Positions 1 through 7,332 of a DNA stretch of 23,001 nt are shown here, piece by piece. This DNA comes from Methanobacteriota archaeon (lineage in GTDB: Archaea; Hydrothermarchaeota; Hydrothermarchaeia; Hydrothermarchaeales; JACQPM01), in contig JACQPM010000080.1 in the NCBI GenBank assembly GCA_016207475.1, positions 1-23,001 on the forward strand, given 5' to 3'. A model generated the notes under the pieces. It had not been told where the DNA came from. It ran no database searches and was given only the letters and a program-made list of their open reading frames with translations. Position 1 is the stretch's first letter, and every line of letters begins with the position of its first letter. The position numbers and the translations under genes were made by a program.

Positions 1-61
1 CTCCTCTACCCATACCTCACCTCTGGATAGGCTTATTAGACCGGTTATTTAATGGTTTTCC

Positions 62-865
62 ATGAGGCTGGGGGTCATGGCCGAGGGGCCCCAGGAGGGC
101 TTCGACCTGGTCATCTGCGAGATCAAGATGTCCAGCGGGAGGGTCCTGGAGCCAGTGCCCGGCATCTACAACGCCATCAACTGCCTCGCCGACAACCGCG
201 CGGAGCGGCTCCATCCCGAGGATCTCGCCTTCTCGGAAGAGGGGAGGGCTACGCGGCGGAACCTGAGGAGGGACTCGGCCTGGGTCTGCCCCACCCACCC
301 CCAGTACCGGTATAGGCTTTTGGATATCATAGAGAAGGCCTCGGGGGTCGGCGAGGGGATCGTCCTGGAGTCCCTGGGCTTCCCTGGGGAGGGCTACTGC
401 ACCTGCCTCCGCTGCCAGGCGGGATGGAAGGCGAGCAGCCTGGGCTGGGAGGATTGGAAGTGCTCCGTCGTGACCGAATTCGTGGCCTCGGTGAGGGAGC
501 GCCTTGGGAGGATGAACTTGGGCCTCAGCCTCCACCCGGACCCCATCACCCCCAGGGCCTACGGCTACGACCTTAGAGCTCTGTCGGAGTATACGGACTT
601 TTTTATCGCTCCGCTCTACGCCCGGTCCTACTCCACCGCCTACTGGGTCGGGCTCCTGGCCAAGGCCTACCGCCTGCTCCTAACGAAGCCCTTCTACACG
701 GCCCTCTACGCCCGGGTCCCGGAGGAGGAGCTCTACAAGGCCGCGGCGACTGCCGCGCCATACTCAGACGGGATCGTCTTCTTCGGCGATGTCGATAAAG
801 CCAGGAGGGTGGCGGGGAAAATCAGGCCAGCAACCTCGCCAAACGCCCGCCGACCCTCTCCCTGA
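62..865 (+). CDS. Putative TIM-barrel glycosidase-like protein, function unknown
   Basis: A protein of 267 residues with no signal peptide. The order of recognisable pieces resembles uncharacterised glycoside-hydrolase-like TIM barrels: an early strand (FDLVICEIK, about residues 14-22), then a CPTHPQYRYRLLDII segment near residue 95, a strand GIVLESLGFPGEG followed by a CTCLRC cysteine cluster near 115, a LGLSLHPDP strand and a DFFIAPLYAR strand near 193. I infer the fold from this pattern; catalytic residues and substrate are not identified. The start at 62 is the first ATG; an in-frame ATG at 77 would fit a leaderless message from the AT-rich run at 44-52 slightly better. The 3' end overlaps the convergent DoxX gene by 44 bases. 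Confidence 0.6.
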   Translation: MRLGVMAEGPQEGFDLVICEIKMSSGRVLEPVPGIYNAINCLADNRAERLHPEDLAFSEEGRATRRNLRRDSAWVCPTHPQYRYRLLDIIEKASGVGEGIVLESLGFPGEGYCTCLRCQAGWKASSLGWEDWKCSVVTEFVASVRERLGRMNLGLSLHPDPITPRAYGYDLRALSEYTDFFIAPLYARSYSTAYWVGLLAKAYRLLLTKPFYTALYARVPEEELYKAAATAAPYSDGIVFFGDVDKARRVAGKIRPATSPNARRPSP

Positions 866-1265
866 GGAGCCTGTCCAGCGAGAGCCTGCCGGACCCGTTT
901 ATCGCCAGGTAGAGGGCCATCATCAGGAGGGAGAAGACGAACTCGATCCCCACCTTCCCGCCGGCCACGACGAAGAAGCCCTGGGGGAGATGGACCTTGA
1001 CGAGGGCCACGGCCATGTCTATAGCTATCAGGGCCGCAGCCAGCCTTGTGAAGAGGCCCAGGAGGAGGAAGAGCCCGCCGAAGAACTCCACGAAGATGAC
1101 GATAACGGTGAGGTAGGGCGGGATGGCGAGCCTCTGCTGGAAGAGCTGGATCGCCCCTGCGAAGCCGGGCCCCCCGAACCAGCCCAGGAGCTTCTGGGCC
1201 CCGTGGGCGAAGAAGATCACCCCCAGGGCGATACGGAGGATTATGAGGCTGTCGTCCCTCTGCAC
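822..1265 (-). CDS. DoxX family membrane protein
   Basis: A 147-residue integral membrane protein of the DoxX family. The diagnostic N-terminal segment LRIALGVIFFAHGAQKLLGWFGGPG is followed by a helix rich in FVEFFGGLFLLLGLFTRLAA and two further hydrophobic stretches, the usual four-helix layout. DoxX relatives are linked to thiol and sulfur redox (the Acidianus thiosulfate:quinone oxidoreductase subunit) or to membrane redox complexes in bacteria; nothing here fixes the substrate. The GTG start at 1265 was chosen because it lies about 29 bases from the centre of a palindromic TATA element, as does the divergent gene at 1323, and because the DoxX similarity begins just after it. A longer reading to 1481 would run through the neighbouring gene. 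Confidence 0.85.
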   Translation of the reverse strand: MQRDDSLIILRIALGVIFFAHGAQKLLGWFGGPGFAGAIQLFQQRLAIPPYLTVIVIFVEFFGGLFLLLGLFTRLAAALIAIDMAVALVKVHLPQGFFVVAGGKVGIEFVFSLLMMALYLAINGSGRLSLDRLLRERVGGRLARLLA

Positions 1266-1286
1266 GGTACCACCTTTATCCCCACA

Positions 1287-1302
1287 GATATTTATAAATA
1301 TC
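1287..1302. promoter_or_regulatory. Perfect palindromic TATA element, bidirectional
   Basis: The 16 bases GATATTTATAAATATC are a perfect palindrome. Its centre is 28.5 bases from the ATG at 1323 and 29.5 bases from the GTG at 1265 on the other strand, the distance expected for leaderless transcription in both directions from one TBP site. Promoter activity is inferred from position and composition only. Confidence 0.7.
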
Positions 1303-1322
1303 ATCCCCGGTGAACCTCCACC

Positions 1323-1478
1323 ATGCAGTGCCAGTGCGGCTACGAGATCAAGGTGGAGCCCAGGAACATCCGCCTCGGGAAGGGGAAGACCAGGTACCTC
1401 CTCTGCCCCCGGTGCAAGAAGCAGACGGAAGTGCCCTACGAGCAGGTGAAGAGGTTCGACCTCCTGGTAAAGCGGTAG
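1323..1478 (+). CDS. 51-residue zinc-ribbon protein
   Basis: A short gene encoding a basic 51-residue protein with paired cysteines at C3-x-C5 and C28-x2-C31, a minimal zinc-ribbon arrangement; the segment between them (KVEPRNIRLGKGKTRYLLC) is strand-like. Support for it being real is the ATG placed about 28 bases from the palindromic TATA element, the stop only one base before the ATG of the next gene, and the conserved-looking Cys spacing. It could bind nucleic acid or act as an RNA polymerase or ribosome accessory ribbon, but that is a guess. Probably co-transcribed with the DUF63 gene downstream. Confidence 0.75.
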   Translation: MQCQCGYEIKVEPRNIRLGKGKTRYLLCPRCKKQTEVPYEQVKRFDLLVKR

Positions 1479-1479
1479 C

Positions 1480-2223
1480 ATGGCCTACCAGGGCTTCACC
1501 CCGGCCAACACCGTCGTATACGCCCTCCTCTTCCTGGCCCTCCTCCTGGGGACCGTCCGCCTCTTCAGGACTTTTCGCCCCGACCTCCGCCTCTTCTACG
1601 CCTACTTCGTCCCCTTCGTCCTCCTGGGCTCCGGCCTCCGGGTGATGGGGGACCTGGGCCTCCTCTCCTCCCCCCTCTTCGGGAATATCGGTATCTACGC
1701 GTTCATCTACGCCCTCCTCCTGGGGTCCATCCTCCTCGGGAGATGGTCCACCAGGTTCGGACTGCAGGAGCACCACCTCCCGCTGACCCTGGCCTCGGTA
1801 GGATGCGTCTACGTGGCCCTGCGCCTCCTCCCCCTCTCCTGGCAGCCAGAGCCGCTCCTCCTGGCCCTCCTCCCGACCCTCGCCCTGGCCTCCGCCCTCT
1901 ACCTGGCCTTCCCCCGGCTGGGCCTCCGCCTCCTCGACTCGAGGGTGAACCTGGCCATCTTGGCGGCCCACCTCCTGGACGCCACCACCACCTACCTGGG
2001 GCTCACCCTCTACGGCCTGCGGGAGGAAGTCCTCCTCACCCGGTTCCTGGTCTCCCTGGACCCCCTCCTGATATTCCCTCTCAAGGCCGGGATCGTCCTG
2101 GCGGCCCTCCACTACCTGGACGACCTGGAGGACGAGGTATCGAAGACGCTCCTCAGGGCTGCCTTGCTGGGCCTGGGCCTGGGCCCCGCCGCCCGCAACC
2201 TCCTCCTGGAGATGCTCATCTAG
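1480..2223 (+). CDS. DUF63 family integral membrane protein (copy 1)
   Basis: A 247-residue polytopic membrane protein matching the archaeal DUF63 family: an N-terminal hydrophobic helix, the signature FYAYFVPFVLLGSGLRVMGD with charged residues at the helix end, a DSRVNLAILAAHLLDATTTYLGL helix and a C-terminal FPLKAGIVLAALHYLDDLEDE segment followed by a LGLGPAARN helix. About seven membrane helices can be counted. The biochemical role of the family is not known. The start follows the zinc-ribbon stop by one base. The stop TAG shares the CTAG tetranucleotide with the stop of the convergent presenilin-like gene. A paralogue lies at 3190; this copy is shorter by 16 residues. Confidence 0.85.
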   Translation: MAYQGFTPANTVVYALLFLALLLGTVRLFRTFRPDLRLFYAYFVPFVLLGSGLRVMGDLGLLSSPLFGNIGIYAFIYALLLGSILLGRWSTRFGLQEHHLPLTLASVGCVYVALRLLPLSWQPEPLLLALLPTLALASALYLAFPRLGLRLLDSRVNLAILAAHLLDATTTYLGLTLYGLREEVLLTRFLVSLDPLLIFPLKAGIVLAALHYLDDLEDEVSKTLLRAALLGLGLGPAARNLLLEMLI

Positions 2224-3119
2224 CGGAGGGCGAGGAGGATACCTCCCAGGTATCCGACGAGCCCTCCCAGGAAGACGGCGGGCATGGCCGGATAGGGCCT
2301 GGCATCCCCGCCCCTGTGGGCCATAGCCAGGAAGAGCCCCAGGGCCGTGGTAGTGGTGGAAATGGCCAGGAGGGCCGAGGCCGCGTTTCCGTCTATGTAG
2401 AGGGCCACGGCCAGCCCTGTTGCCAGGATAAGGTCCCCGAAGCCCAGCTGGGCCTCCATCTCCATGGGGCGCGGCTCGGGCTCCGTGTATCTGACGGAGA
2501 GGGCGAAGGGGATCTGGTGGGCCTCCATGGCAGCCGCTATCCTGACGATCTTCCTGGACCTCAGGACGAAATAGTAGTCGAAGAGGGAGAGGACGCCCAG
2601 GAGGGCGAGGACGGTGGCGGAGGAGAAGTAACCAGCTACGCTGGTTCCCACCAGGGCGCAGAGAGAGATGCCGAGGGCGTTCCTGACCTGGATCTTCCAC
2701 CTCCCGGTCAAGAGAAGGAACGGCGGTAGGAGGAGGGAGGCGATGAGGAGGGCGTACTCGAAGGGTGCCACAGGGACCGGCAGCCCCAGGGCCAAGAGGA
2801 CTGCGCCCAGGATCTGGGCCACGACGACGAGGCTCAGGATCGCCATGCCATAGACGAGGTACTTGAGGAGACGCACCAGGAGGCGGGAGCGGAAGAGGGC
2901 GAGGTATACGTTCACCACGACGAGGAAGGCCACGGGGAGGATGAGGAGCGGTATCCAGTTTCCGCGGTAGGGAGAGAGGCTCCTGGACTCTTCTTTGATG
3001 AAGTGCTCCTCAGAGCTTCTCTCCACCTCGAAGACGAAGGACTGGAAGAGGACGCCCGTCGCCTGGGTGAAGGCGAAGAGGATGAGGATCCCCAGAGCCC
3101 CCCGCTTCCAGCCGGCCAT
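2220..3119 (-). CDS. Presenilin-like GxGD intramembrane aspartyl protease (SPP_2/DUF1119 type)
   Basis: A 299-residue protein with about nine hydrophobic segments. It carries the three hallmarks of presenilin/signal-peptide-peptidase proteases in the right order: a catalytic Asp in FDYYFVLRSRK (D181, in place of the usual YD), a second catalytic Asp in LGFGDLI (G-x-G-D, D229), and a C-terminal PAMPA (277-281) corresponding to the PAL motif. Archaeal members cleave transmembrane substrates within the bilayer. The ATG at 3119 was chosen over longer readings because a TATA-like box sits about 26 bases upstream and because hydrophobic sequence begins there. It lies head to head with the second DUF63 gene and tail to tail with the first. 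Substrates are unknown. Confidence 0.85.
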   Translation of the reverse strand: MAGWKRGALGILILFAFTQATGVLFQSFVFEVERSSEEHFIKEESRSLSPYRGNWIPLLILPVAFLVVVNVYLALFRSRLLVRLLKYLVYGMAILSLVVVAQILGAVLLALGLPVPVAPFEYALLIASLLLPPFLLLTGRWKIQVRNALGISLCALVGTSVAGYFSSATVLALLGVLSLFDYYFVLRSRKIVRIAAAMEAHQIPFALSVRYTEPEPRPMEMEAQLGFGDLILATGLAVALYIDGNAASALLAISTTTTALGLFLAMAHRGGDARPYPAMPAVFLGGLVGYLGGILLALR

Positions 3120-3141
3120 GGACCTACCTCTACCCCTGGGC

Positions 3142-3150
3142 GTATAAAGG
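3142..3150 (-). promoter_or_regulatory. TATA-like box for the presenilin-like gene
   Basis: On the minus strand this reads CCTTTATAC. Its centre lies about 27 bases upstream of the ATG at 3119, fitting a leaderless transcript. The same bases could act as TATAAA on the plus strand, which would give a leader of roughly 18 bases for the gene at 3190. Confidence 0.5.
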
Positions 3151-3159
3151 CCCGGTAAC

Positions 3160-3169
3160 CTTTTTATTC
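3160..3169 (+). promoter_or_regulatory. TATA-like box for the DUF63-proS operon
   Basis: CTTTTTATTC lies about 26 bases before the ATG at 3190, predicting a leaderless start and favouring that ATG over the out-of-frame ATG at 3180. Confidence 0.45.
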
Positions 3170-3189
3170 CAGCCGGCCCATGGGAGGAC

Positions 3190-3981
3190 ATGGGTTTCAT
3201 CGAAAGATACTTCCTGGACCCCATAAGGTACGGCACCGGCTACAACATCGTCAACACCCTCTTCTATGCCGCCGTCCTGGGGCTCCTCGTCCTCTTCACC
3301 GTCCGCCTCTTCCGGCGCCTGGAGCTGAAGCTCGACGGGAGGTTCTACTCCTTCTTCATCCCCTTCGTCCTCCTGGGCTCCAGCCTCAGGGTCCTGAGGG
3401 ATATGGACGTGATCACCTCCAACCTCTTCAAGACCCCGGGGATATACGCATTGATATACGTCCTCCTCCTCGGCTCGATCCTCCTGGGCCTCCTCCTCCG
3501 CCGTTATACGGGCATCCCATACCACTACCTCCCCCTGGCGGTGGGCTGGATCGGCCTGGCCTGGGCCCTGAGGGGTGTTGCGGGACTGGGCCCGAAGCCG
3601 GGGCCGCTCCTCGTGGCCCTGGCCATCGCGGCTGGCATAACTGCCTCTGCGTACTATATCCTCGGGCGGGCGGGGCATTCTTTCCTAGATGATAAAGTGA
3701 ACCTGGGGGTCCTCTCGGCCCACATGCTCGATGCCAGCGCCACCTTCCTGGGCATCTCTTCCTACGGCCTCGTGGCCCAGCACGTCTTCCCCAAGGCCAT
3801 CATCGGGGCGACCCACCCGGCGGTGATGTACCCCCTCAAGCTGGCCGTGGTCCTCCCCGCCATCTACTACCTGGGGGAGCTGGAGGACAGGACGGCCAGG
3901 GATATCGTAAAGGCGATCCTCCTCACCCTGGGCCTCGCTCCCGGAGCCAGGGATATCCTGATGGTGATGGTGGTGGCATGA
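3190..3981 (+). CDS. DUF63 family integral membrane protein (copy 2)
   Basis: A 263-residue membrane protein clearly paralogous to the gene at 1480: FYSFFIPFVLLGSSLRVLRD, then an IYALIYVLLLGSILLG helix, DDKVNLGVLSAHMLDASATFLGI, and YPLKLAVVLPAIYYLGELEDRT near the C-terminus, ending with a LGLAPGARD helix. These match the DUF63 family signature segment by segment. It starts with MGFIERYFLDPIRYGTGYN, a longer amphipathic N-terminus than copy 1. Its last four bases overlap the ATG of proS (ATGA), so the two are probably translationally coupled; DUF63 genes beside a synthetase gene suggest a housekeeping setting. Function unknown. Confidence 0.87.
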   Translation: MGFIERYFLDPIRYGTGYNIVNTLFYAAVLGLLVLFTVRLFRRLELKLDGRFYSFFIPFVLLGSSLRVLRDMDVITSNLFKTPGIYALIYVLLLGSILLGLLLRRYTGIPYHYLPLAVGWIGLAWALRGVAGLGPKPGPLLVALAIAAGITASAYYILGRAGHSFLDDKVNLGVLSAHMLDASATFLGISSYGLVAQHVFPKAIIGATHPAVMYPLKLAVVLPAIYYLGELEDRTARDIVKAILLTLGLAPGARDILMVMVVA

Positions 3982-5393
3982 CCAGGGAGCGGTGGCGCAG
4001 CAGCTTCAGCGAGTGGTACAACGAGGTCATCGAGAGGGCCCAGATCCTGGATGTGCGCTATCCCGTCAAGGGGCTCTACGTCTGGTTCCCCTATGGCTTC
4101 CAGGTGAGGAAGCATGTCCTGGGGGTGATAAGGCGGCTCCTGGAGGAGAAGGGGCACCAGGAGACGCTCTTCCCCCTCCTCATCCCCGAGGACGAGTTCG
4201 CCAAGGAGGCCCAGCACATAAAGGGCTTCGAGGACGAGGTCTACTGGGTGACCCACGGCGGTTTAGAACCGCTGAACGTCAAGCTCGCCCTGCGGCCGAC
4301 CTCCGAGACCGCCATCTACCCCATGTTCAAGGTCTGGATACGATCGCATTCGGACATGCCCCTCAAGATCTACCAGGTGGTCAACACCTTCAGGTACGAA
4401 ACGAAGCACACCCGCCCCCTCATAAGGCTCAGGGAGATCACGACCTTCAAGGAGGCCCACACCGCCCACGCCTCCTGGGAGGACGCCGAGGGCCAGGTCC
4501 GGGAGGCCGTCGGCATCTACAAGGCCTTCTTCGATGCCCTCTGCATCCCCTACACCGTCAGCCGCCGCCCGCCCTGGGACAAATTCCCTGGGGCCGAGTA
4601 CACCACGGCCTTCGACACCCTCTTCCCGGAGGGGAGGACCCTCCAGATCGGGACGGTGCACAACCTGGGGCAGAACTTCGCCAGGACCTTCGGGATCACC
4701 TTCGAGAATTTGAAGGGGGAACAGGAGCACGTCTACCAGACCTGCTACGGCATCTCGGACAGGGTGATAGCCTCCCTCCTGGTGGTCCACGGCGATGATA
4801 AAGGGCTCTGCCTCCCGCCCGTGGCAGCGCCGATCCAGGCCGTCATCATACCCATCTGGTTCAAGGGGAAGGGCGACGAGGTCAATCAAGAGGTGGCCAG
4901 GCTCAAGGATGAGCTGGCCGGGTTGCGAATACACGTGGACGGCCGGGAGCTGAGGCCCGGGAATAAATTCTACGACTGGGAGCTGAAGGGCGTCCCCCTC
5001 AGGATCGAGGTGGGGCCCAAGGACATTGCCGCTGGACAGGTGACCGTCGTCCGGCGGGACACCGGCGAGAAGGGCGCGCTCCCCAGGGCCGGGATAAAGG
5101 AGGGTATCGAGCGATTGCTGGACGATATAGCCACCAGCCTCAGGGAGAGGGCCTGGAAGGAGATGGAGTCCCGCATCGCCAAGTGTGCCAACCTCGATGA
5201 GGCCGCCCCCATCCTCAAGGAGCGGGGCGGTATAGTCCGGGTGGATTGGTGCGGTGACGAGGCTTGCGGCAAGGCACTGGAGGAGCGCCTCGACACTGAC
5301 ATCCTGGGGACGATAGAGGAGCAGCCCAAGGGGCTATGCGCGGGCTGTGGCCACGAAGCGAAGCACGTCATCCAGCTCGCCAGGACCTTCTAG
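3978..5393 (+). CDS. proS: Prolyl-tRNA synthetase, archaeal/eukaryotic type
   Basis: Charges tRNA-Pro with proline. The 471 residues contain the class II motifs: motif 1 with the invariant Pro in the YVWFPYGFQVRK region (about 34-45), motif 2 FRYETKHTRPLIRLREI (about 137-153), and motif 3 GISDRVIASLLV near 258. The anticodon-binding domain (QAVIIPIWFKGKGDEV onward) is followed by the C-terminal zinc domain of the archaeal/eukaryotic form, seen as WCGDEACG and CAGCG cysteine clusters. Length matches the family (about 480). No editing insertion is seen, as expected for this type. Starts within the stop of the upstream DUF63 gene. Ends on a CTAG shared with the convergent DUF3147-like gene. Confidence 0.97.
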   Translation: MTRERWRSSFSEWYNEVIERAQILDVRYPVKGLYVWFPYGFQVRKHVLGVIRRLLEEKGHQETLFPLLIPEDEFAKEAQHIKGFEDEVYWVTHGGLEPLNVKLALRPTSETAIYPMFKVWIRSHSDMPLKIYQVVNTFRYETKHTRPLIRLREITTFKEAHTAHASWEDAEGQVREAVGIYKAFFDALCIPYTVSRRPPWDKFPGAEYTTAFDTLFPEGRTLQIGTVHNLGQNFARTFGITFENLKGEQEHVYQTCYGISDRVIASLLVVHGDDKGLCLPPVAAPIQAVIIPIWFKGKGDEVNQEVARLKDELAGLRIHVDGRELRPGNKFYDWELKGVPLRIEVGPKDIAAGQVTVVRRDTGEKGALPRAGIKEGIERLLDDIATSLRERAWKEMESRIAKCANLDEAAPILKERGGIVRVDWCGDEACGKALEERLDTDILGTIEEQPKGLCAGCGHEAKHVIQLARTF

Positions 5394-5734
5394 GGACCCC
5401 CCTTCATGTTGTAGTATACCCAGAGGGACCCCACGACCAGGAAGACGGCTATCCCCAGGAAGAGGGCCCTGGTGACCCCCACCCTGGGGGCGAAGTATAT
5501 CACCGCCAGTATGTAAGGCACCCACACCACCGCGCTGGTGTAGAGGGCCGACTTGGCCGTCGCCACCACCGACTCGGGGCCTGCCGCCCGCCCGATGAAG
5601 TAGAAGGAAATAACGGTCACGGCCGGGAAGACGATGACGAGGCCCGAGAGGAAGGGGCGGCCCATCTCGGCCATGAGGACCACCAGGGTCACCGTGAGCC
5701 CACCGGTGAGGAAGTAGGCCAGATAGCGGAGCAT
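5390..5734 (-). CDS. DUF3147/GlpM-like small membrane protein
   Basis: A 114-residue protein with four hydrophobic helices. The pattern LAYFLTGGLTVTLVVLMAE, then GLVIVFPAVTVISFYFIGR, then two C-terminal helices ending YYNMKGGP resembles DUF3147/GlpM-like membrane proteins of unknown function. The start MLRYLAYF at 5734 was preferred because a TTAATTA box lies 26 bases upstream, implying a leaderless mRNA; the longer reading to 5794 would add a polar tail covering that box. Stop codon shares CTAG with proS. Confidence 0.65.
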   Translation of the reverse strand: MLRYLAYFLTGGLTVTLVVLMAEMGRPFLSGLVIVFPAVTVISFYFIGRAAGPESVVATAKSALYTSAVVWVPYILAVIYFAPRVGVTRALFLGIAVFLVVGSLWVYYNMKGGP

Positions 5735-5756
5735 GGTGGCGATTCGGCGGAAGGGG

Positions 5757-5763
5757 TTAATTA
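5757..5763 (-). promoter_or_regulatory. TATA-like box for the DUF3147-like gene
   Basis: TTAATTA centred at 5760 lies 26 bases from the ATG at 5734 on the minus strand, supporting that start as leaderless. Confidence 0.5.
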
Positions 5764-5802
5764 GGTTTGGGTTGGGCTGGCTTTGCACCCTCAAAACATA
5801 AG

Positions 5803-5811
5803 TTTAAATAT
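5803..5811 (+). promoter_or_regulatory. TATA-like box for the secreted TPR protein gene
   Basis: TTTAAATAT is centred 44 bases before the ATG at 5851, so the mRNA would carry a leader of about 17 bases. A GGAG (5843-5846) precedes the ATG by 4 bases, unlike the leaderless genes nearby. Confidence 0.5.
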
Positions 5812-5850
5812 AGTAGAACTCCTTTATGCTGTTAACAAAAAGGGAGTGAA

Positions 5851-6777
5851 ATGGCGAAAGCAGTTTTCATTCTTCCATTGGTTTTGCTGTTTGGCCTCTT
5901 GCTGTCGCAAACGGTTGTTGCGCAGTCCGCATGGACATGGGAGAACTATGAGGGGGTCACGCGGTGGCACGTGGACGTCAAAGACGATGAGACCGGGTGT
6001 GGCGGCGGGGACGTCATGAAGTCTTATGATGTAGTCATACAGCACCATCGGCAGACTGTGGACATAGGGGACATGGGCCACGGCAAGACACAGGGGTTTT
6101 TCACCGGCAATTGGCTCACCATGCCTGCCAGGACCATTCGCGATGGCGCAGGCTATTCAAAACTCTCTGTTGCGGACCTGGATTTTTTCTCTGATTGCTC
6201 TAGATTCGTCGGGTACTATACTTGGCAGTATGCTGATTCCTCCATGAGCTGCAGCGGCAACACCAAAGTGTGGGGAAAAAGGTTGGACGGCAAGGGATGT
6301 CCTGCAGTAGCGCAGAAAAGCGCTGAGCAGCAGCGCCAAGAACTCGCTGACATCCGCGCGAATCCGGATATTGCGAGCAAGGAGCGCAGATACAAGGAGA
6401 TCCTCGAGAAGGATCCAAAGAACTTCTGGGCGAACTGGGACATGGCAGAGCTGAGGAAGAAGCAGGGGAATTACAATGAATACTTCAGTTACTTCAACAA
6501 GGCGGCCAGCAACGAGAACATCTTTGCGGACACGCGCGAGAAGTTGAAGAAGGAAGAGGCCAGGCGTCTGCGCCTTTCAGAATTCCCAACGGCGGGCAAA
6601 AGCCCTATACTGAGGATTGAGCAGGGCGAGCTGGACAACTGGTGGAGGACCCCGATCTACAATGTGAACGTTCCGAAAGAAGTGACGGCTGGCAAGGGGT
6701 GGGGTATAACGATCTGGAGGTTACTCGTACCGGAAGACAAGGCGAATAACATGGTGAATAAGGCCATATACGAATAG
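5851..6777 (+). CDS. Secreted protein with a TPR-like helical segment, function unknown
   Basis: A 308-residue exported protein. Residues 1-24 form a signal peptide (hydrophobic core ILPLVLLFGLLLSQTVV, cleavage probably after VVA or AQ). The next 130 residues are rich in Trp, Tyr and Gly with four cysteines (C50, C116, C134, C150) that could form two disulfides. Residues about 165-225 (RYKEILEKDPKNFWANWDMAELRKKQGNY) have a tetratricopeptide-repeat pattern. The C-terminal part contains NWWRTPIYNVNV and is not recognised. The base composition is visibly more A+T-rich and codon use is broader than in neighbouring genes, so recent acquisition is possible. Likely co-transcribed with the lipoprotein gene 9 bases downstream. 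I do not recognise the family. Confidence 0.75.
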   Translation: MAKAVFILPLVLLFGLLLSQTVVAQSAWTWENYEGVTRWHVDVKDDETGCGGGDVMKSYDVVIQHHRQTVDIGDMGHGKTQGFFTGNWLTMPARTIRDGAGYSKLSVADLDFFSDCSRFVGYYTWQYADSSMSCSGNTKVWGKRLDGKGCPAVAQKSAEQQRQELADIRANPDIASKERRYKEILEKDPKNFWANWDMAELRKKQGNYNEYFSYFNKAASNENIFADTREKLKKEEARRLRLSEFPTAGKSPILRIEQGELDNWWRTPIYNVNVPKEVTAGKGWGITIWRLLVPEDKANNMVNKAIYE

Positions 6778-6786
6778 GGATTAAAT

Positions 6787-7260
6787 ATGACAACGGACAT
6801 AAGAAGCCGGAAGGGAGCCAGGAAGCAGAAGCACAGTGAACGCTTGGCTATTCTCGCACCCGGACTGCTGCTCCTGGTGCTCATCGCAGGGTGCGTCTCG
6901 CCTTCTCCGCAACCACCTCCGACCCCCCCGCCAACTACTCCCGCGGTTGCCGCTTGCACGACGAAGGAGTGCTTCATCTCCTCGGCTAATGCCTGCAATG
7001 AGATCGATCTAACGCTCACCGAAGATGCCGGGGTTATCAAATACTCATCCTCAAAGGACTGCGTCTTTACAAAGACTCTGGTCACTGCGAATGCAGACGA
7101 GACCCAGGAGATGAAGAGCCTCCTCCAGGGAAAGAGCTTGACGTGCAGATACGAGAAGGGAAAGTTCGATCCGAGATGGGTCACCTCGCTGATCTACGGA
7201 ACCGAGTACTGCGAAGGGGAGCTGAGGGATACCCTCGCGGAGCTGATAGCGTTCCTCTGA
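6787..7260 (+). CDS. Cysteine-rich lipoprotein, function unknown
   Basis: A 157-residue protein with a basic N-terminus, a hydrophobic stretch LAILAPGLLLLVLIAG and a lipobox LIAGC (C36), predicting a membrane-anchored lipoprotein. A Pro/Thr-rich linker (SPSPQPPPTPPPTTP) follows, then a compact domain with six cysteines (57, 62, 70, 92, 120, 142) that could make three disulfides: CTTKECFISSANAC, then KYSSSKDCVFTKTL, LTCRYEKGKFDPRW and GTEYCEGEL. From memory, similar domains occur in uncharacterised proteins of small-genome archaea and candidate-phylum bacteria; this needs a search. It follows the secreted TPR protein by 9 bases, suggesting a joint surface role. Confidence 0.75.
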   Translation: MTTDIRSRKGARKQKHSERLAILAPGLLLLVLIAGCVSPSPQPPPTPPPTTPAVAACTTKECFISSANACNEIDLTLTEDAGVIKYSSSKDCVFTKTLVTANADETQEMKSLLQGKSLTCRYEKGKFDPRWVTSLIYGTEYCEGELRDTLAELIAFL

Positions 7261-7302
7261 GCTAGCCCGACCCCAGGAACTCGACGATGGGAGCCACAAG
7301 GG

Positions 7303-7309
7303 TTATATA
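7303..7309 (+). promoter_or_regulatory. TATA-like box for the acylphosphatase gene
   Basis: TTATATA centred at 7306 lies 27 bases before the ATG at 7333, favouring that start over the in-frame GTG at 7324 and predicting a leaderless transcript. Confidence 0.55.
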
Positions 7310-7332
7310 GACGCTAGAGCTGTGTGAAATCA

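Noticed and set aside
1266..1481. N-terminal extension of DoxX
   Set aside because: It would cover the zinc-ribbon gene and the palindromic promoter, and the extension has no similarity to DoxX.
1348..2700. Long minus-strand reading frame of 450 codons
   Set aside because: It is antisense to the DUF63 gene and out of frame with the presenilin-like gene. Its product is Gly/Pro/Arg/Glu-rich low-complexity sequence, typical of a shadow frame in G+C-rich DNA.
1743..2729. Plus-strand frame of 328 codons
   Set aside because: The product is Pro/Gly/Arg-rich with no domain. It overlaps two genes with recognisable families.
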